This document shows, piece after piece, positions 1-7,588 of a stretch of 40,219 nt of DNA. Position numbers and translations under genes: made by a program. Under the pieces are notes generated by a model. It was not told the origin of the DNA, searched no databases, and saw nothing but the letters and a program-made list of their open reading frames with translations. The DNA comes from an uncultured Collinsella sp. (lineage in GTDB: Bacteria > Actinomycetota > Coriobacteriia > Coriobacteriales > Coriobacteriaceae): assembly GCA_934654795.1 (NCBI GenBank), contig CAKUGT010000014.1:1-40219 (forward strand). The letters run 5' to 3'. Every line of letters starts with the position of its first letter. Positions within the stretch are counted from its first letter, which is position 1.

Positions 1-28
1 GCGGTGTCCCCTTCCTTTCAAGAAAGGG

Positions 29-54
29 AAGAGGCGGGGCATGCCCCGCCTCTT
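29..54. terminator. Perfect palindrome, probable terminator
   Basis: A 26-base perfect palindrome centred on GGGGCATGCCCC forms a GC-rich hairpin. It has no strong T tract on either side, so termination efficiency is uncertain. It would end a transcript coming from the left of the window. The rest of 1-480 holds no convincing gene, only short open frames of unremarkable composition, plus the inverted repeats listed next. Confidence 0.5.
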
Positions 55-219
55 ACACCACATCTCTGCGCGCTACCGGAGACACTCCTGGCGCCAGCCA
101 ATGAAGACCTTTACGGATGAATTCCAAGCCGCTCCGCCGCTCCAGGCATCGTTTCCGCGCCTCGCGCCCGCCCCAAACAATCAAAACAAGCCCTTTTCGC
201 CGCAACCTCAAAGGTCTGT

Positions 220-445
220 GGGCAAAAAAGGGCAAATATGAGTACTGTTGCCATTTTAGTAGCAGGCAAATCCGCCCAAAATGGCGCCTGAGCGATCCCT
301 GTAAACCCCTAGAGCGGCCAACCTAGCTGGATTAGAGTCTGCTGAGGTGAATTTTAATGTACACACTCTATATTGTGTACATTATCTTCTTGCATATAAA
401 TGCTATCGCCCTAGCAACAGTACTCATATTTGGCATTTTTTGCCC
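220..445. repeat. 226-bp element with 32-bp terminal inverted repeats
   Basis: Bases 220-251 and 414-445 are reverse complements at 30 of 32 positions; each arm contains AAATATGAGTACTGTTGC. The roughly 160-bp interior is AT-rich on its right half and codes for nothing visible. It holds an inner hairpin, GCCATTTT at 250-257 with AAAATGGC at 278-285, and a separate palindrome at 356-383. Size and architecture resemble a MITE-like non-autonomous element or a REP-type intergenic element, but no target-site duplication is obvious. Confidence 0.7.
356..383. promoter_or_regulatory. Operator-like palindrome AATGTACAC-N10-GTGTACATT
   Basis: Nine-base perfect arms, AATGTACAC (356-364) and GTGTACATT (375-383), are separated by ten AT-rich bases. 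The shape fits a dimeric repressor site. It lies inside the inverted-repeat element with no gene start close by in the window, so it could also be a small hairpin of that element. Confidence 0.4.
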
Positions 446-474
446 ATTGCCATATAACTAACCCCCTATAGCAA

Positions 475-507
475 GCAAAAAACAGGCCGCAGCCCATCGC
501 TACGGCC
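475..507 (-). terminator. Rho-independent terminator after the NRMT gene
   Basis: Read on the minus strand, GGCCGTAGC (507-499) pairs with GCTGCGGCC (493-485), with one G-U pair and a five-base loop, and is followed by TGTTTTTTGC. It lies 24 bases past the NRMT stop codon and ends the two-gene metal operon. Confidence 0.85.
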
Positions 508-530
508 CGCTCGAAGCCCCAAAAGAGACG

Positions 531-1793
531 CTAGGCGCTGTAACCCATCGCCTGCAGCACAAACATAACAACTGTCAGCACCGTAATCACGCCGATGGTC
601 GCCCACGTGAGCACATTCCACACGCGGCCGTTGCGGTTGGCGCCCATAATGTGACGGTCTGCGGCGATAACCACCTGGAACACCAGAACCACGGGCAGTA
701 GCACGCCATTGATGACCTGCGAAGTCATCATAATCTGGAACAGATCGACACCGGGCATAAGCACCAGCACGGCCGAGATACCAATAATGGCGGTAATGAT
801 GCCGCGGTAGACCGGAGCCTCGTCCCAGCTGCGATCGGCGCCGCGCTCCCAGCCAAATGCCTCGCAGATGGCGCTGGACGTAACACCCGGCAGCACGCAG
901 GCGGCCAAGAAGCTCGCGGCGACCAGGCCCGAGGCGAACAGCACCGTCGACCACTGGCCGGCAATAGGCTCCAACGCGCGAGCGGCGTCGGCAGCATCGC
1001 TAATTTGGATACCCGCCGGGAACAGCACCGTGCCGGTCGTGATAATGATGAAGCCGGCGATGATGTCAGCAGCGATTGAGCCGCTTACGGTATCGATGCG
1101 CTGCAGCACGATATCGTCCTCGCCCGCGTTCTTATCGACCACGTTGTTCTGCGCCAAGAAAATCATCCACGGCGCGATGGTGGTACCGATCGTTGCGACC
1201 ACGAGCGACACGTAGCTGGGGTCATTTTGAATGTTAGGCACGACCAGGTCGACCGCGACCTCACCCCAGTTGGGGCCAGCCATAAACGCGGCGACGATAT
1301 AGGTCACGAACACGCAGCTTACCAGCAGCAAAATCTTCTCGATGCGCTGGAAACTGCCCGACATGGTAAGCATCCACACCAGCAGCGCCACCAACGGCAC
1401 CGAGATGCTCGCCGGCACGCCAAAGAGAGCAAGACCGCTGGCGATGCCCGCAAACTCCGAAATGGTCACAGCCGTGTTGGCGATCAGCAGCGCTGCCATG
1501 GCCAACACGCTCTTGCGCACGCCAAAACGCTCGCGAATGAGCGATGCCAGGCCCTTACCCGTGACGCAGCCGCAGCGCGCCGCGGTCTCCTGCGTCACGA
1601 TGAGCAGCACAGTCATGACAGGAAGCATCCAGAGCATCTTGTAGCCATAGCTGGCGCCCGCGCTGGAATACGTTGCAATGCCGCCGGCGTCATTGCCCGA
1701 AAGCGCCGCCAGCAGACCGGGGCCCATAGCGCCAAAGATGGCCGCGATGGTCAGCTTTTGCTTGGTGCCCGACTTTTGCTTGGTATTTTGCAC
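531..1793 (-). CDS. NRAMP-related divalent metal (probable Mg2+) transporter, NRMT type
   Basis: A polytopic membrane protein of 420 residues with the NRAMP/SLC11 fold, moving divalent cations into the cell. Two motifs at the ion site differ from the canonical Mn2+/Fe2+ carriers. The helix-1 DPGN motif reads D35-A-G-G38, and the helix-6 MPH motif reads A207-P-W209. Loss of the Asn and of the thioether Met is what sets apart the NRMT subfamily, Mg2+ transporters characterised from Eggerthella lenta, which like this organism is a coriobacterium. Mg2+ (and possibly Mn2+) transport is therefore more likely than a classical MntH role. I place the start at the GTG at 1793, eight bases after the upstream stop and preceded by AGGTGG; the frame also runs upstream inside the mgtE-like gene as far as an ATG at 1856. 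It is second in an operon with the MgtE-like gene and is followed by a clear terminator. Substrate is inferred from motifs only. Confidence 0.88.
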   Translation of the reverse strand: MQNTKQKSGTKQKLTIAAIFGAMGPGLLAALSGNDAGGIATYSSAGASYGYKMLWMLPVMTVLLIVTQETAARCGCVTGKGLASLIRERFGVRKSVLAMAALLIANTAVTISEFAGIASGLALFGVPASISVPLVALLVWMLTMSGSFQRIEKILLLVSCVFVTYIVAAFMAGPNWGEVAVDLVVPNIQNDPSYVSLVVATIGTTIAPWMIFLAQNNVVDKNAGEDDIVLQRIDTVSGSIAADIIAGFIIITTGTVLFPAGIQISDAADAARALEPIAGQWSTVLFASGLVAASFLAACVLPGVTSSAICEAFGWERGADRSWDEAPVYRGIITAIIGISAVLVLMPGVDLFQIMMTSQVINGVLLPVVLVFQVVIAADRHIMGANRNGRVWNVLTWATIGVITVLTVVMFVLQAMGYSA

Positions 1794-1801
1794 GCGACCA
1801 C

Positions 1802-3646
1802 CTAACCCATGACTGACATGGCGAGCAGCACCGCGGCGATGCAATACGCCACACACGAGATCATGACGGCAATGACGTTCATGGCGGTGCCCGACGTGTT
1901 GAGGTCATGCTCGTCACGCCAGAACAGCACCATCAGGTAAATCACGGCACTCATGTTGCCAACCAGGCAAATGATGGCAGCGATATTAAAACACCCGGTA
2001 AAGAGTTGCTCCTCAAACATGGGCGCATCGGGGAACGCGGCGGTGCGCACCAGCTGGGCGCACAGGTAGGTCACGAGCGACAGAATCAGGCCCATGCCCG
2101 TGCTCTGGAAGAAGAATCCCAGGTACGGCTTGGGCTCGTCGTCGTGGCCGTCGTACTCCAGGAAGTAGTTCTTGACGAACGACACCATGCGCGAGGCGGC
2201 CAGCAACACGAGCGGCATGGCGCACATGGGGAACACCACCAGGTGCGCGGAGCCGAGCGCTGTCCCCAGTACCGTTGCCATGATGCACGAGGCGATACCC
2301 CACACGACAACCCAGTACTGGCGATGCACAAACCAGCTGAGCACGTTCGTCGAGTCGTCGGACGCGCTGTCGCCCGAGCCGACACCGGCGATCTGCAGGT
2401 CCTCCTGATGCTCCTCGGCGATAACGTCCATGGCGTCGTCGAAGGTTACGATACCCAGGATGTGGCGGTTCTCGTCGCAGACGGGGATGGCGACCAGGTC
2501 ATACTTGGTCATCTCGTCCGTTACGTCTTCCTGGTCCTCGTCGGGTGACACATAGACCAGGTCGCGATAGGCCAGCTGGCCCAACGTGGCGTCGCGGTCG
2601 GCCACGATCAGCGTGCGCAGCGAAAGCACGCCGGTCAGCATGCCGCTCGGGTCCTCGGTGTAGACGTAGTAGACGCTCTCGAAGTCCTCGTCGAGCTTGC
2701 GGATGGCCTCGATGGCATCGGCGACCGTCGCCGTGGCGGGCAGGGCGACAAACTCCGAGGTCATGATACGGCCGGCGGTGTTTTCCTCGTAGCCCAGCAG
2801 GTTACGAATCGCCTTCTCCTCCTTGACGCCCATCAGGCGCAGGAGCTTCTCGGCCTTCTCGTAGCTGAGCTCGTCGATCAGGTCGGCAGCGTCGTCCGGG
2901 TCCATCATGGCCAGCATCGACGATGCGTCCGTGTCGGACAGGCCCTCGAGCATCTCGGTCATGAGCTCGTCGTCATCGAACTCCGAGATGGCCTCGGCTG
3001 CCTGGGCGGTATCGAGCTGTGCGAACACCTGCGCACGCAGGCGCGGGTCGAGCTGCTCGATAATGTCAGCGATGTCGGCGGGGTGCAGCTCGCCAAGCGT
3101 CTTGTGCGAAACCGAGAGCTGGATGTTCTTAGTCGAACGGTCAAGCAGGTCCATGTAGGACCAGGCGATGATGTCCTCGCTGAGCGGCTTGCCCAGATGC
3201 TTCATAAAGCCCTCGACGACATGCTCGAGCGCGGGGCTAATCGCGCGCAGCAGGCCGCGGGCACCGACCTCGGCACCCAGCAGGCGCAGCTGGTTTTCGC
3301 CCGACATGGAGAACTTGATGTCGTTTACGCGCACGACCTTCATGCCCTGCGTGTCGACAATCTGCTTGTTGAGAACATCGCGCGCCAGCAACAGCTCGGT
3401 CGGCTGCAGGTACGAAAAGCGGATTTCGGTGGCCGACGTCTTGAGGTACACGCCCGTCTCGTCGATACGATCGACCCATTTGCGCCAGCTGATCATAAAC
3501 GGCGTCTTGCCGGGGCCGCGGAACGCGAGCGACGTCACGTGCGGAAAAACTTCGCCGGTAGCAATGCCAAAATCGTTGACCACGCCGAGCTTCTCGCCGT
3601 CGACGTCCAAGACCGGCAGTTTGAGCATCTCACTCAGATAATTCAA
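1802..3646 (-). CDS. PRC-barrel / MgtE_N / CBS-pair membrane protein (MgtE-like)
   Basis: A 614-residue protein. Residues 1-90 look like a PRC barrel, about 175-285 like the MgtE N-terminal helical domain (DPDDAADLIDEL at 249-260), and about 290-415 like two CBS domains. Five hydrophobic helices follow between about 441 and 612. The cytosolic half matches the Mg2+-sensing region of MgtE channels. The membrane half does not: I cannot find the GGN.G.Q signature of the MgtE pore. It may be a divergent channel or a Mg2+ sensor partnered with the NRMT, whose gene starts nine bases before this stop codon. The start is TTG (3644-3646), backed by GGGGAG six bases upstream; Met7 is the alternative. 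The long leader at about 3647-3851 may regulate it. Confidence 0.85.
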   Translation of the reverse strand: MNYLSEMLKLPVLDVDGEKLGVVNDFGIATGEVFPHVTSLAFRGPGKTPFMISWRKWVDRIDETGVYLKTSATEIRFSYLQPTELLLARDVLNKQIVDTQGMKVVRVNDIKFSMSGENQLRLLGAEVGARGLLRAISPALEHVVEGFMKHLGKPLSEDIIAWSYMDLLDRSTKNIQLSVSHKTLGELHPADIADIIEQLDPRLRAQVFAQLDTAQAAEAISEFDDDELMTEMLEGLSDTDASSMLAMMDPDDAADLIDELSYEKAEKLLRLMGVKEEKAIRNLLGYEENTAGRIMTSEFVALPATATVADAIEAIRKLDEDFESVYYVYTEDPSGMLTGVLSLRTLIVADRDATLGQLAYRDLVYVSPDEDQEDVTDEMTKYDLVAIPVCDENRHILGIVTFDDAMDVIAEEHQEDLQIAGVGSGDSASDDSTNVLSWFVHRQYWVVVWGIASCIMATVLGTALGSAHLVVFPMCAMPLVLLAASRMVSFVKNYFLEYDGHDDEPKPYLGFFFQSTGMGLILSLVTYLCAQLVRTAAFPDAPMFEEQLFTGCFNIAAIICLVGNMSAVIYLMVLFWRDEHDLNTSGTAMNVIAVMISCVAYCIAAVLLAMSVMG

Positions 3647-3751
3647 TGGTGCTCCCCATCATTATTCCTGCGGACCGCGGCAAAACGGGCACGCCATCCG
3701 TGGACAATTGGATATGTATACGCATGCGCGGGCGGCACGCCGCTCGACGCT

Positions 3752-3846
3752 CACACCCCGTGCATGCGCAAAAAGCACCTGCATGGGGTCATCGACTGTA
3801 TGGTCGAGGTTTGGATTTCACCTGCAACCTTTCTCTTGACCCTCAT
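3752..3846 (-). promoter_or_regulatory. Candidate structured leader RNA with two mutually exclusive folds
   Basis: Read as RNA on the minus strand, starting about 7 nt after the predicted transcription start. GGGUCA (3842-3837) can pair with UGACCC (3791-3786), closing a three-way junction with two hairpins: AGGUU (3830-3826) with AACCU (3811-3807), and CGAC (3806-3803) with GUCG (3796-3793). Alternatively CCCCAUGCA (3788-3780) can pair with UGCACGGGG (3764-3756) in a long hairpin. Both folds need the same C tract, as a switch would. It precedes an MgtE-like/NRMT operon, so a metal ligand is a reasonable guess. I could not match it to the M-box or yybP-ykoY consensus. The rest of 3647-3751 shows no feature beyond the ribosome-binding site of the mgtE-like gene. 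Confidence 0.45.
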
Positions 3847-3857
3847 TAACCGCAGTA

Positions 3858-3866
3858 ACTATAGCA
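3858..3866 (-). promoter_or_regulatory. Extended -10 promoter for the metal operon
   Basis: The minus strand reads TG-C-TATAGT (TG at 3866-3865, TATAGT at 3863-3858), an extended -10 element with no recognisable -35. Transcription would start near 3851, just before the structured leader and about 205 nt ahead of the mgtE-like start codon. Confidence 0.5.
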
Positions 3867-3947
3867 TCAGCATCGCGCTGCGGCACCGAATTTATGCGCT
3901 GCACATTGCAGGCATACCAAACGCTGACGTATCCGTGACATAGCCGT

Positions 3948-3969
3948 TTAAGAACGTCCCCGATGACTA
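3948..3969. repeat. Short copy of the GTTTAAGAACGTCCCC intergenic repeat
   Basis: CGTTTAAGAACGTCCCC followed by GATGACTA runs directly into the stop codon of the deacetylase-like gene. The same core occurs at 12461-12485, again ending at a stop codon, and in the TCTGTCCCC version at 16074-16130. It belongs to the REP-like family described at those places. Confidence 0.6.
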
Positions 3970-5373
3970 CTCCGTGGTTTCGTCGTCCTCGGCGAGTTGG
4001 GGGAACACGGCGTTCTTGGGCATCGTGACCTTCGTCAGCGAGGTGAGCTTTTTGCTCAGCGACGTGTCCGTCTTGACCAGGTCGCTCAGCGTCACGATCT
4101 TGTAGCCGTCGGCAACAAGGCCGTCGATAATCTGCGGCAGCGCCTCGAGCGTCTGCTCGGCGCACTCGTCGCTATCGGTGAGCAGCACGATATTGCCCGG
4201 CGTCACCGAGTCGAGCACCGTCGAGACCTGCTCGTCGGCACCATTGAGCAACCAGTCGCCCGAGTCGATATTCCACGAGACCACGGCAGACACCAAGTCC
4301 ATCGAGTCAATCCAATTTTGCTCGTCAAAAGCGGCGTAGGGAGCGCGCAACAGCATCGTCTTGACGCCGGTTGCCGACTTGATGGCGTCGGTTCCCCTCG
4401 AGATCTGCTTGCGCACCGTCTCGCAATCCTCGCCCTTGAGCGAATCATCGCTATAGCTATTGGAACCGACCTCGCACCCGGCGTCGACAATCGCCTTAGC
4501 CGTGGCGGGCGAGGCCTCGGCGGCATCGCCCGAAAGGAAGAACGTGGCGCTCACGCCCTTCTCCTTGAGCACCTGCAAAATCTGCTTGGTGGCGCCGCTC
4601 GGTCCCTCATCAAACGTCAGGGCCACAACCTTCTCGTTGCCCTTTGGCGCCACGCTGGCGCAGGCAACCACGCAATCGGTGGCGGGCACAACCTCGCCAC
4701 GGTCCTGCGTCTTGCCCGATTGCTCGCCAACCCACACCTCGGAGCGACCCTGGACGCCCCACGTCTGCACATACTCGATGGCGCCCGTGCCCTCGACCTT
4801 CAGCTTGGGCTCGATGGTCGTGGCCTGCACCTCGTGCTTCTCGTAGATGTTGCGGCCGTCTCTGACCGTCACCTTCTCGCCGCCGGCAAGTTCGCGGCTA
4901 TCCCATTTGCCCTGCTTCACACGCTTGCCGTCAACCTTCACCGACAGCTTTTCGCCCCCGTGGCGCTTGAGCACGCTGTCGTCGACGGCCAGCAGGTCGC
5001 CCGCGTCATAGGTGTCGGTCAGCTCCTGGTCGTCGATAAGATTCTGCAGCGTTGAGCCCACGCGCACCGCGGTCTTTTGTCCGTTGAGCTCCACGTCCAC
5101 GCTGCGGTTGACGTAGCCCACGACGGCAGCGATAAACAGCACGAGCGCGCAGCCCACGGCGATGAGCGCATAGGGCAGACGGGACGGACGGCGGGGCGAG
5201 CGCCCATTGCCAATGCGCGCGCTGCGGTCGCTAAAACCGCGACTATGGTTGAGGTACATCGCGCCGGGCTTACGGCGGCGTTTGCGCTGGCCGCTGGGCA
5301 GCTGCCCCAGGTCGCGGCGAGCCGTCGGACGCGCACCGGAGTGCCCGTTTAAGTTGGATCCGTTTTGGCGCAT
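3967..5373 (-). CDS. Membrane-anchored NodB-fold (polysaccharide deacetylase family) protein with lost metal ligands
   Basis: A 468-residue protein: basic N-terminus, one transmembrane segment at about 67-87, a DUF348/G5-like segment (about 91-130), then a NodB-homology domain (about 246-430). NodB enzymes remove acetyl groups from peptidoglycan or other glycans outside the cell. Here motif 1 reads T-F-D255-E256-G-P instead of TFDDGP, and motif 2 reads N305-S-Y-S-D309 in place of H-T/S-x-x-H. The C-terminal LLHD is LLT399D. RAPY (343-346) and DSGDW (370-374) are kept. Both zinc His and the catalytic His are therefore gone while the fold motifs remain. It may be a pseudo-enzyme (glycan binding or scaffolding) or use a different metal. 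The ATG at 5373 follows a strong GGGGGAGGG. It is a single gene, separated from the upstream gene by a terminator. Confidence 0.85.
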   Translation of the reverse strand: MRQNGSNLNGHSGARPTARRDLGQLPSGQRKRRRKPGAMYLNHSRGFSDRSARIGNGRSPRRPSRLPYALIAVGCALVLFIAAVVGYVNRSVDVELNGQKTAVRVGSTLQNLIDDQELTDTYDAGDLLAVDDSVLKRHGGEKLSVKVDGKRVKQGKWDSRELAGGEKVTVRDGRNIYEKHEVQATTIEPKLKVEGTGAIEYVQTWGVQGRSEVWVGEQSGKTQDRGEVVPATDCVVACASVAPKGNEKVVALTFDEGPSGATKQILQVLKEKGVSATFFLSGDAAEASPATAKAIVDAGCEVGSNSYSDDSLKGEDCETVRKQISRGTDAIKSATGVKTMLLRAPYAAFDEQNWIDSMDLVSAVVSWNIDSGDWLLNGADEQVSTVLDSVTPGNIVLLTDSDECAEQTLEALPQIIDGLVADGYKIVTLSDLVKTDTSLSKKLTSLTKVTMPKNAVFPQLAEDDETTE

Positions 5374-5394
5374 GTGCCCTCCCCCATAAACACA

Positions 5395-5424
5395 GCGAGC
5401 CGGAGCAACATGTCTCCGGCTCGC
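5395..5424 (-). terminator. Terminator hairpin after the PRC-barrel gene
   Basis: Perfect 11-bp arms (5395-5405 and 5414-5424) with an 8-base loop, followed on the minus strand by TGTGTTTATG. It sits 22 bases past the PRC-barrel stop and just before the deacetylase-like start. The T tract is weak. Confidence 0.65.
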
Positions 5425-5445
5425 CTCCCATCATTTGGTACGTCG

Positions 5446-6201
5446 CTATTTGCTAGCTTTTAACGAGCCCCCGCTCGCCTTTTGGTATTCGTCCTTAAAG
5501 GCCTTGAACATGCTGCGCGTCTTGCCGAGCTGCTTGCCCAGCGCGCGACTGCCCTTGTCCACGGCGACCGATCCCTTGTCATCGAGCACCTTGGCTCCCT
5601 TTTTGACCTTATCGCCCACCACGACACTGGCCTCGGCAGCCTTTGCGGCGGCGCCGCCCGAATACCCGAGCGCCTTGACCTCGTCCGAAACGATCATCGC
5701 GCCGTTCTCGTAGCCGCGCAGCATCGTCGGCGGCACCTGCGTGTCACCGACAAGCACGCTCGAAGCGGCACCAGCAGTCACATAGAACATCTGGACGATG
5801 CCCGAGCGCGGCTTGAACTCCACGTCCGAACAATAGCCCACGACATCGCCCGATTCCGTGCGCACGTCCATACCAACCCAGATGATGCAATCGTCCAGGT
5901 TAATGTCGAGGCGCTTGGCCGCGGCGGCATCGTAGGTGTCCTTGACGTCATTCACCGCAATGGCGCCCTCGTAGACGCCGATGGCATCGAGCGCCACAAA
6001 ACGGTCGGGGCGCTCGATCATGCCCGCAATGTCGGACTGGCGAACCATAAAGCCCACCACGCGCGTTCCGCCTGGAGTAAAGACCGGAAAGTGTATCTTT
6101 CCGAGCTTTTTAGGGCTACGTGGCGTGCCGTCCTTTTTGGTGCGCTTATCCTCAGCAGGCTTGCGATAAACCTTGACGCCGACAAAATCCCCGGCGCGCA
6201 T
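5446..6201 (-). CDS. PRC-barrel domain protein
   Basis: A 251-residue, probably cytoplasmic protein. Two PRC-barrel-like segments are suggested: about 1-85, with the loop KLGKIHFPVFTPGGTRVVGF, and about 108-160, with DVRTESGDVVGYCSDVEF. A small hydrophobic stretch and a Lys/Ala-rich, charged C-terminal tail (about 180-251) follow. PRC barrels are small beta domains used in RNA-processing, photosynthetic and envelope proteins, and they do not by themselves reveal a reaction. The start codon overlaps the stop of the YtxH gene by one base (TAATG), so translation is coupled. A role with YtxH in envelope or general-stress physiology is a guess from context. Confidence 0.75.
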   Translation of the reverse strand: MRAGDFVGVKVYRKPAEDKRTKKDGTPRSPKKLGKIHFPVFTPGGTRVVGFMVRQSDIAGMIERPDRFVALDAIGVYEGAIAVNDVKDTYDAAAAKRLDINLDDCIIWVGMDVRTESGDVVGYCSDVEFKPRSGIVQMFYVTAGAASSVLVGDTQVPPTMLRGYENGAMIVSDEVKALGYSGGAAAKAAEASVVVGDKVKKGAKVLDDKGSVAVDKGSRALGKQLGKTRSMFKAFKDEYQKASGGSLKASK

Positions 6202-6590
6202 TATGCCTCGGTCGAGGGCTCCGCAGCCTCGGTGTCGGCCTCGGCGGCGTTCTCGACCACGACGTCGGCAGCGGGCGTCACGTTGCCGCCCGAGATGGCG
6301 TCGTTGAGCTGCTCGCGCAGCTGATCCATACGCTCGCGGGCCAGGTCGACCTTGGCGCGCAGGTCATCGGTCTTGGCATCGACCATCGGGCCGAAGTCGT
6401 TGACCGCGGCGCGGGCCTCCTCGGCACCGTGCTCGTAGGTATCGCGCATGTTATCCCAAGCGTCGTTGGCGATATCGGCAGCCATGGCGCGGGTCTCGGC
6501 GCCCGAGCGCGGGGCCAGAGCAACGCCGATGATAGCGCCGGCGGCGGCACCAAAGAGTGCACCGGAGACAAAGCTAAAAGTCTTACCCAT
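6201..6590 (-). CDS. YtxH domain protein
   Basis: A small protein of 129 residues. It has an N-terminal Gly/Ala-rich hydrophobic segment (residues 5-28, including GAAAGAIIGVALAPRSG) and then an amphipathic helical region with repeated Ala/Asp/Glu. This is the standard layout of YtxH proteins, small envelope-associated proteins of unknown biochemical role, often stress-induced in Gram-positives. The start at ATG 6588-6590 (MGKTFSF) is chosen because AGGAGAGG lies seven bases upstream; an ATG two codons earlier is too close to it. It is first of a two-gene operon with the PRC-barrel protein and is preceded by a TATAAT box. Confidence 0.8.
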   Translation of the reverse strand: MGKTFSFVSGALFGAAAGAIIGVALAPRSGAETRAMAADIANDAWDNMRDTYEHGAEEARAAVNDFGPMVDAKTDDLRAKVDLARERMDQLREQLNDAISGGNVTPAADVVVENAAEADTEAAEPSTEA

Positions 6591-6641
6591 GATCATTCCT
6601 CTCCTGCGGGCACGTCGGCGCCCACCGTTTGAATGCTGTCC

Positions 6642-6647
6642 ATTATA
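6642..6647 (-). promoter_or_regulatory. -10 box for the YtxH/PRC operon
   Basis: A perfect TATAAT on the minus strand, about 52 bases ahead of the YtxH start codon. No convincing -35 lies 16-18 bases upstream, so an activator or alternative sigma recognition is possible. Confidence 0.45.
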
Positions 6648-6733
6648 CCCGCAGCGCAACACTTGCCGCCCCGCTCATCTGCATACGGTAAAAGCGCAGG
6701 CAATACGGCCTATCGAATGTGTTACGAATCTGT

Positions 6734-7564
6734 CTATTCCACAGGCAGGGCCGGCATGGCCGTCGTGGCCGCCGGATCCTCGCCGGCACCGTCTACGAGC
6801 GGCAGCGCGCTTTCGTGCACCGAGCCAGTCGGAGCCGTTGCCGCGCCGCCGAAGACGGCCGCGGAGGCCTCGTGGTTCTCGACAACCGCGCCCTCGGTAT
6901 CAATCGCTACCTGGGGCTCGTCTTCAAAGTTGGGGACGCCCTGAGGCTCAGCTGCCGGCTCGGCGGCCGCATCGACAACGGAATCGACATCGTCGTCGGC
7001 AGGAGCTTCGCCCTCAGTCGCATCCTCGGCCACGTCCTCACCATTCGCGGCGGCGACGGCCTCATGCGGATCCTTGCCCTCGGCCTCGGCACGCATACCC
7101 AGCACCAGGTTGCGCAGGCCAGCGACCGTACCGTCCACGTCGGGGGCGGGCTGGTCGGCGTGCAGGTAAGCCCAATCCATCATGAAGGTAGCAGACGACA
7201 GCGCGCCGATGGCCAGCGCATCGTCGGGACACGAAAGCTCAATCTCAAAGACGCGCTCGTCATGCTCGCTCACGCGGGTGCGCCCGCACGAGATATTGCC
7301 GGCAAGGCCGGTCTCGTTCATCAGCTCGACCGACACGTGCTCCAACAGGTGGCAGAGCTCAGTCTGACCCATGCAATCCTGGAACTCGCGGCCGGAATCG
7401 CCCAGGCACAGATGCTTGGCAATCGCCGGCACCAGATAGTACACGCGCGCCGTGGCCTCGATATCCTCCGAGGTCATGAGCGGCATGCCGGGGTTCACCA
7501 GCACATGCGCGCAGATCTTGTCCTCGCTGACGGTGACCTTAAGGATGTTGAACAGGCCTGCCAT
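6734..7564 (-). CDS. Protein resembling the cyanophycin-synthetase N-terminal domain, with acidic tail
   Basis: A 276-residue protein. Residues 1-150 form the only conserved-looking part. It contains CHLLEHVSVELMNETG (about 71-86) and then NISCGRTR, reminiscent of the EHVALELQ...GRTR segment of the cyanophycin synthetase N-terminal domain, which binds the growing polymer. The ATP-grasp and ligase domains are absent. Residues from about 150 on are acidic, Ala/Glu/Asp/Pro-rich and probably disordered. It is therefore a standalone N-domain homologue, perhaps a binding protein, and I assign no reaction. The ATG at 7564 follows GGGGAG. It lies 24 bases after the CNNM-like gene and is probably cotranscribed with it. 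The family link rests on a short motif only. Confidence 0.6.
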   Translation of the reverse strand: MAGLFNILKVTVSEDKICAHVLVNPGMPLMTSEDIEATARVYYLVPAIAKHLCLGDSGREFQDCMGQTELCHLLEHVSVELMNETGLAGNISCGRTRVSEHDERVFEIELSCPDDALAIGALSSATFMMDWAYLHADQPAPDVDGTVAGLRNLVLGMRAEAEGKDPHEAVAAANGEDVAEDATEGEAPADDDVDSVVDAAAEPAAEPQGVPNFEDEPQVAIDTEGAVVENHEASAAVFGGAATAPTGSVHESALPLVDGAGEDPAATTAMPALPVE

Positions 7565-7588
7565 AACTCTCCCCTACTCGTCCTTGTC

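Noticed and set aside
41..326. Small open frames at the left edge
   Set aside because: No ribosome-binding sites, low-complexity Arg/Pro composition, and partly inside the inverted-repeat element.
3647..3846. M-box or Mn2+ (yybP-ykoY) riboswitch
   Set aside because: I could not find their conserved sequence blocks, although the gene context would suit them.
3836..3864. Plus-strand promoter TTGACC-N17-CTATAG
   Set aside because: It points away from any gene; the same bases make better sense as the minus-strand extended -10 and leader of the mgtE-like operon.
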